The translations under genes were made by a program, and so were the position numbers. Shown here one piece after another: positions 4,936-5,283 of a DNA stretch of 5,283 bases. A model generated the notes under the pieces. That model searched no databases. It was not told the origin of the DNA and worked only from the letters and a program-made list of their open reading frames with translations. The DNA comes from an uncultured Chloroflexota bacterium (GTDB taxonomy: Bacteria > Chloroflexota > Anaerolineae > Aggregatilineales > Phototrophicaceae): positions 1-5,283 of the forward strand of contig CAIVEA010000195.1 in NCBI GenBank assembly GCA_903904765.1. The letters run 5' to 3'. Position 1 is the stretch's first letter, and each line of letters begins with the position of its first letter.

Positions 4936-5283
4936 ATGCCCTTCCAAATCTACGTTGCCGACATCAGCCCCGACCTCGACTCGTTGCGTGGTGCGCTGGT
5001 GGCACAGATTAGCGCCGCCGGCATGGAGGCGGTGTGGATGAGCGCAGAGGACAAGGCCAGCGCGGATTTATCCGAACGGGTGCGCTCCCGCATGGGGAGC
5101 GCGGACGCGGTGCTGTGCCTCATCACCTACCGTCGCGGTTGGGAGCCGAACGCAGCACAGGGGCGCTCACTGGCAGAGATCGAGTTCGATCTGGCGCATG
5201 AGCAGGGCAAGCCAACGGCGGTGCTGATGCCCGCCGAAGATGGCGAGTTGAGCGCCTATCTGCGGATGCGTGCCGCCGGACAG
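4936..5283 (+). CDS. DUF4062 (TIR-like) domain protein, 3'-truncated by window edge
   Basis: ATG at 4936 is preceded by AAGGA (4925-4929) at 6-nt spacing, and the frame stays open for all 116 codons to the edge. The visible part matches the DUF4062 layout: a first strand with F-Q-I-Y-V-A-D then S-P-D-L-D-S-L-R (3-18), helix, A-A-G-M-E-A-V-W-M (27-35), S-A-D-A-V-L-C-L-I-T-Y-R-R-G-W (55-69), R-S-L-A-E-I-E-F (77-84) and G-K-P-T-A-V-L-M-P (91-99). DUF4062 is related to TIR/SEFIR-type folds and usually forms the N-terminus of large proteins with NTPase, WD40, TPR or peptidase modules, many thought to act in signalling or defence. The E-I-E motif sits where the family has its conserved glutamates. 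What follows is unknown, so function is not assignable. It is divergent from the small minus-strand gene. Confidence 0.75.
   Translation, partial: MPFQIYVADISPDLDSLRGALVAQISAAGMEAVWMSAEDKASADLSERVRSRMGSADAVLCLITYRRGWEPNAAQGRSLAEIEFDLAHEQGKPTAVLMPAEDGELSAYLRMRAAGQ

Noticed and set aside
4847..5041. Plus-strand 64-codon frame overlapping the start of the DUF4062 gene
   Set aside because: It is in a different frame from the DUF4062 coding sequence, lacks a ribosome binding site, and its product looks like out-of-frame translation.

Overview
The window looks like a moderately G+C-rich bacterial chromosome, most likely from the Chloroflexota (Anaerolineae-like). This is an inference from three things: a secreted-type protein built of PPC domains joined by Thr/Pro linkers, a NurA nuclease paired with a stand-alone HAS-barrel protein, and a DUF4062 protein. 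No taxonomic marker was compared. The only full-length universal marker is the RNase P RNA gene, which would place the organism if searched.

Layout, left to right. (1) Positions 3-1988 (+) hold the 3' part of a large gene encoding six PPC-like beta-sandwich domains; its N-terminus lies outside the window. (2) Positions 1989-2136 hold a degenerate inverted repeat, a clean Rho-independent terminator and the rnpB promoter with a perfect TATAAT. (3) Positions 2137-2494 (+) hold rnpB, with helices P1, P2, P3, P4 and P18 all traceable. (4) A near-consensus promoter follows (TTGACA, 17 bp, extended -10) and drives a 409-residue NurA-family nuclease (2594-3823). (5) After 88 bp containing a second degenerate inverted repeat comes a 202-residue HAS-barrel protein (3912-4520). 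The two probably form a DNA-end-processing operon. A HerA-type ATPase, the usual partner of NurA, is not in the window. (6) On the minus strand, convergent with the HAS gene and only 3 bp from it, is an unrecognised 57-codon gene (4697-4524). It has an excellent Shine-Dalgarno sequence and a near-consensus promoter of its own. (7) A 238-bp divergent intergenic region carries that promoter and an 11-bp direct repeat. (8) From 4936 to the window end runs the N-terminal part of a DUF4062 (TIR-like) protein, cut off by the edge.

Functionally, the best-supported module is rnpB (tRNA 5' processing) followed by the nurA/HAS-barrel pair (DNA double-strand-break end processing). The most notable items are the small minus-strand gene with complete expression signals and the DUF4062 gene facing away from it across repeat-bearing DNA. 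I see no insertion sequence, CRISPR array, tRNA or integrase.
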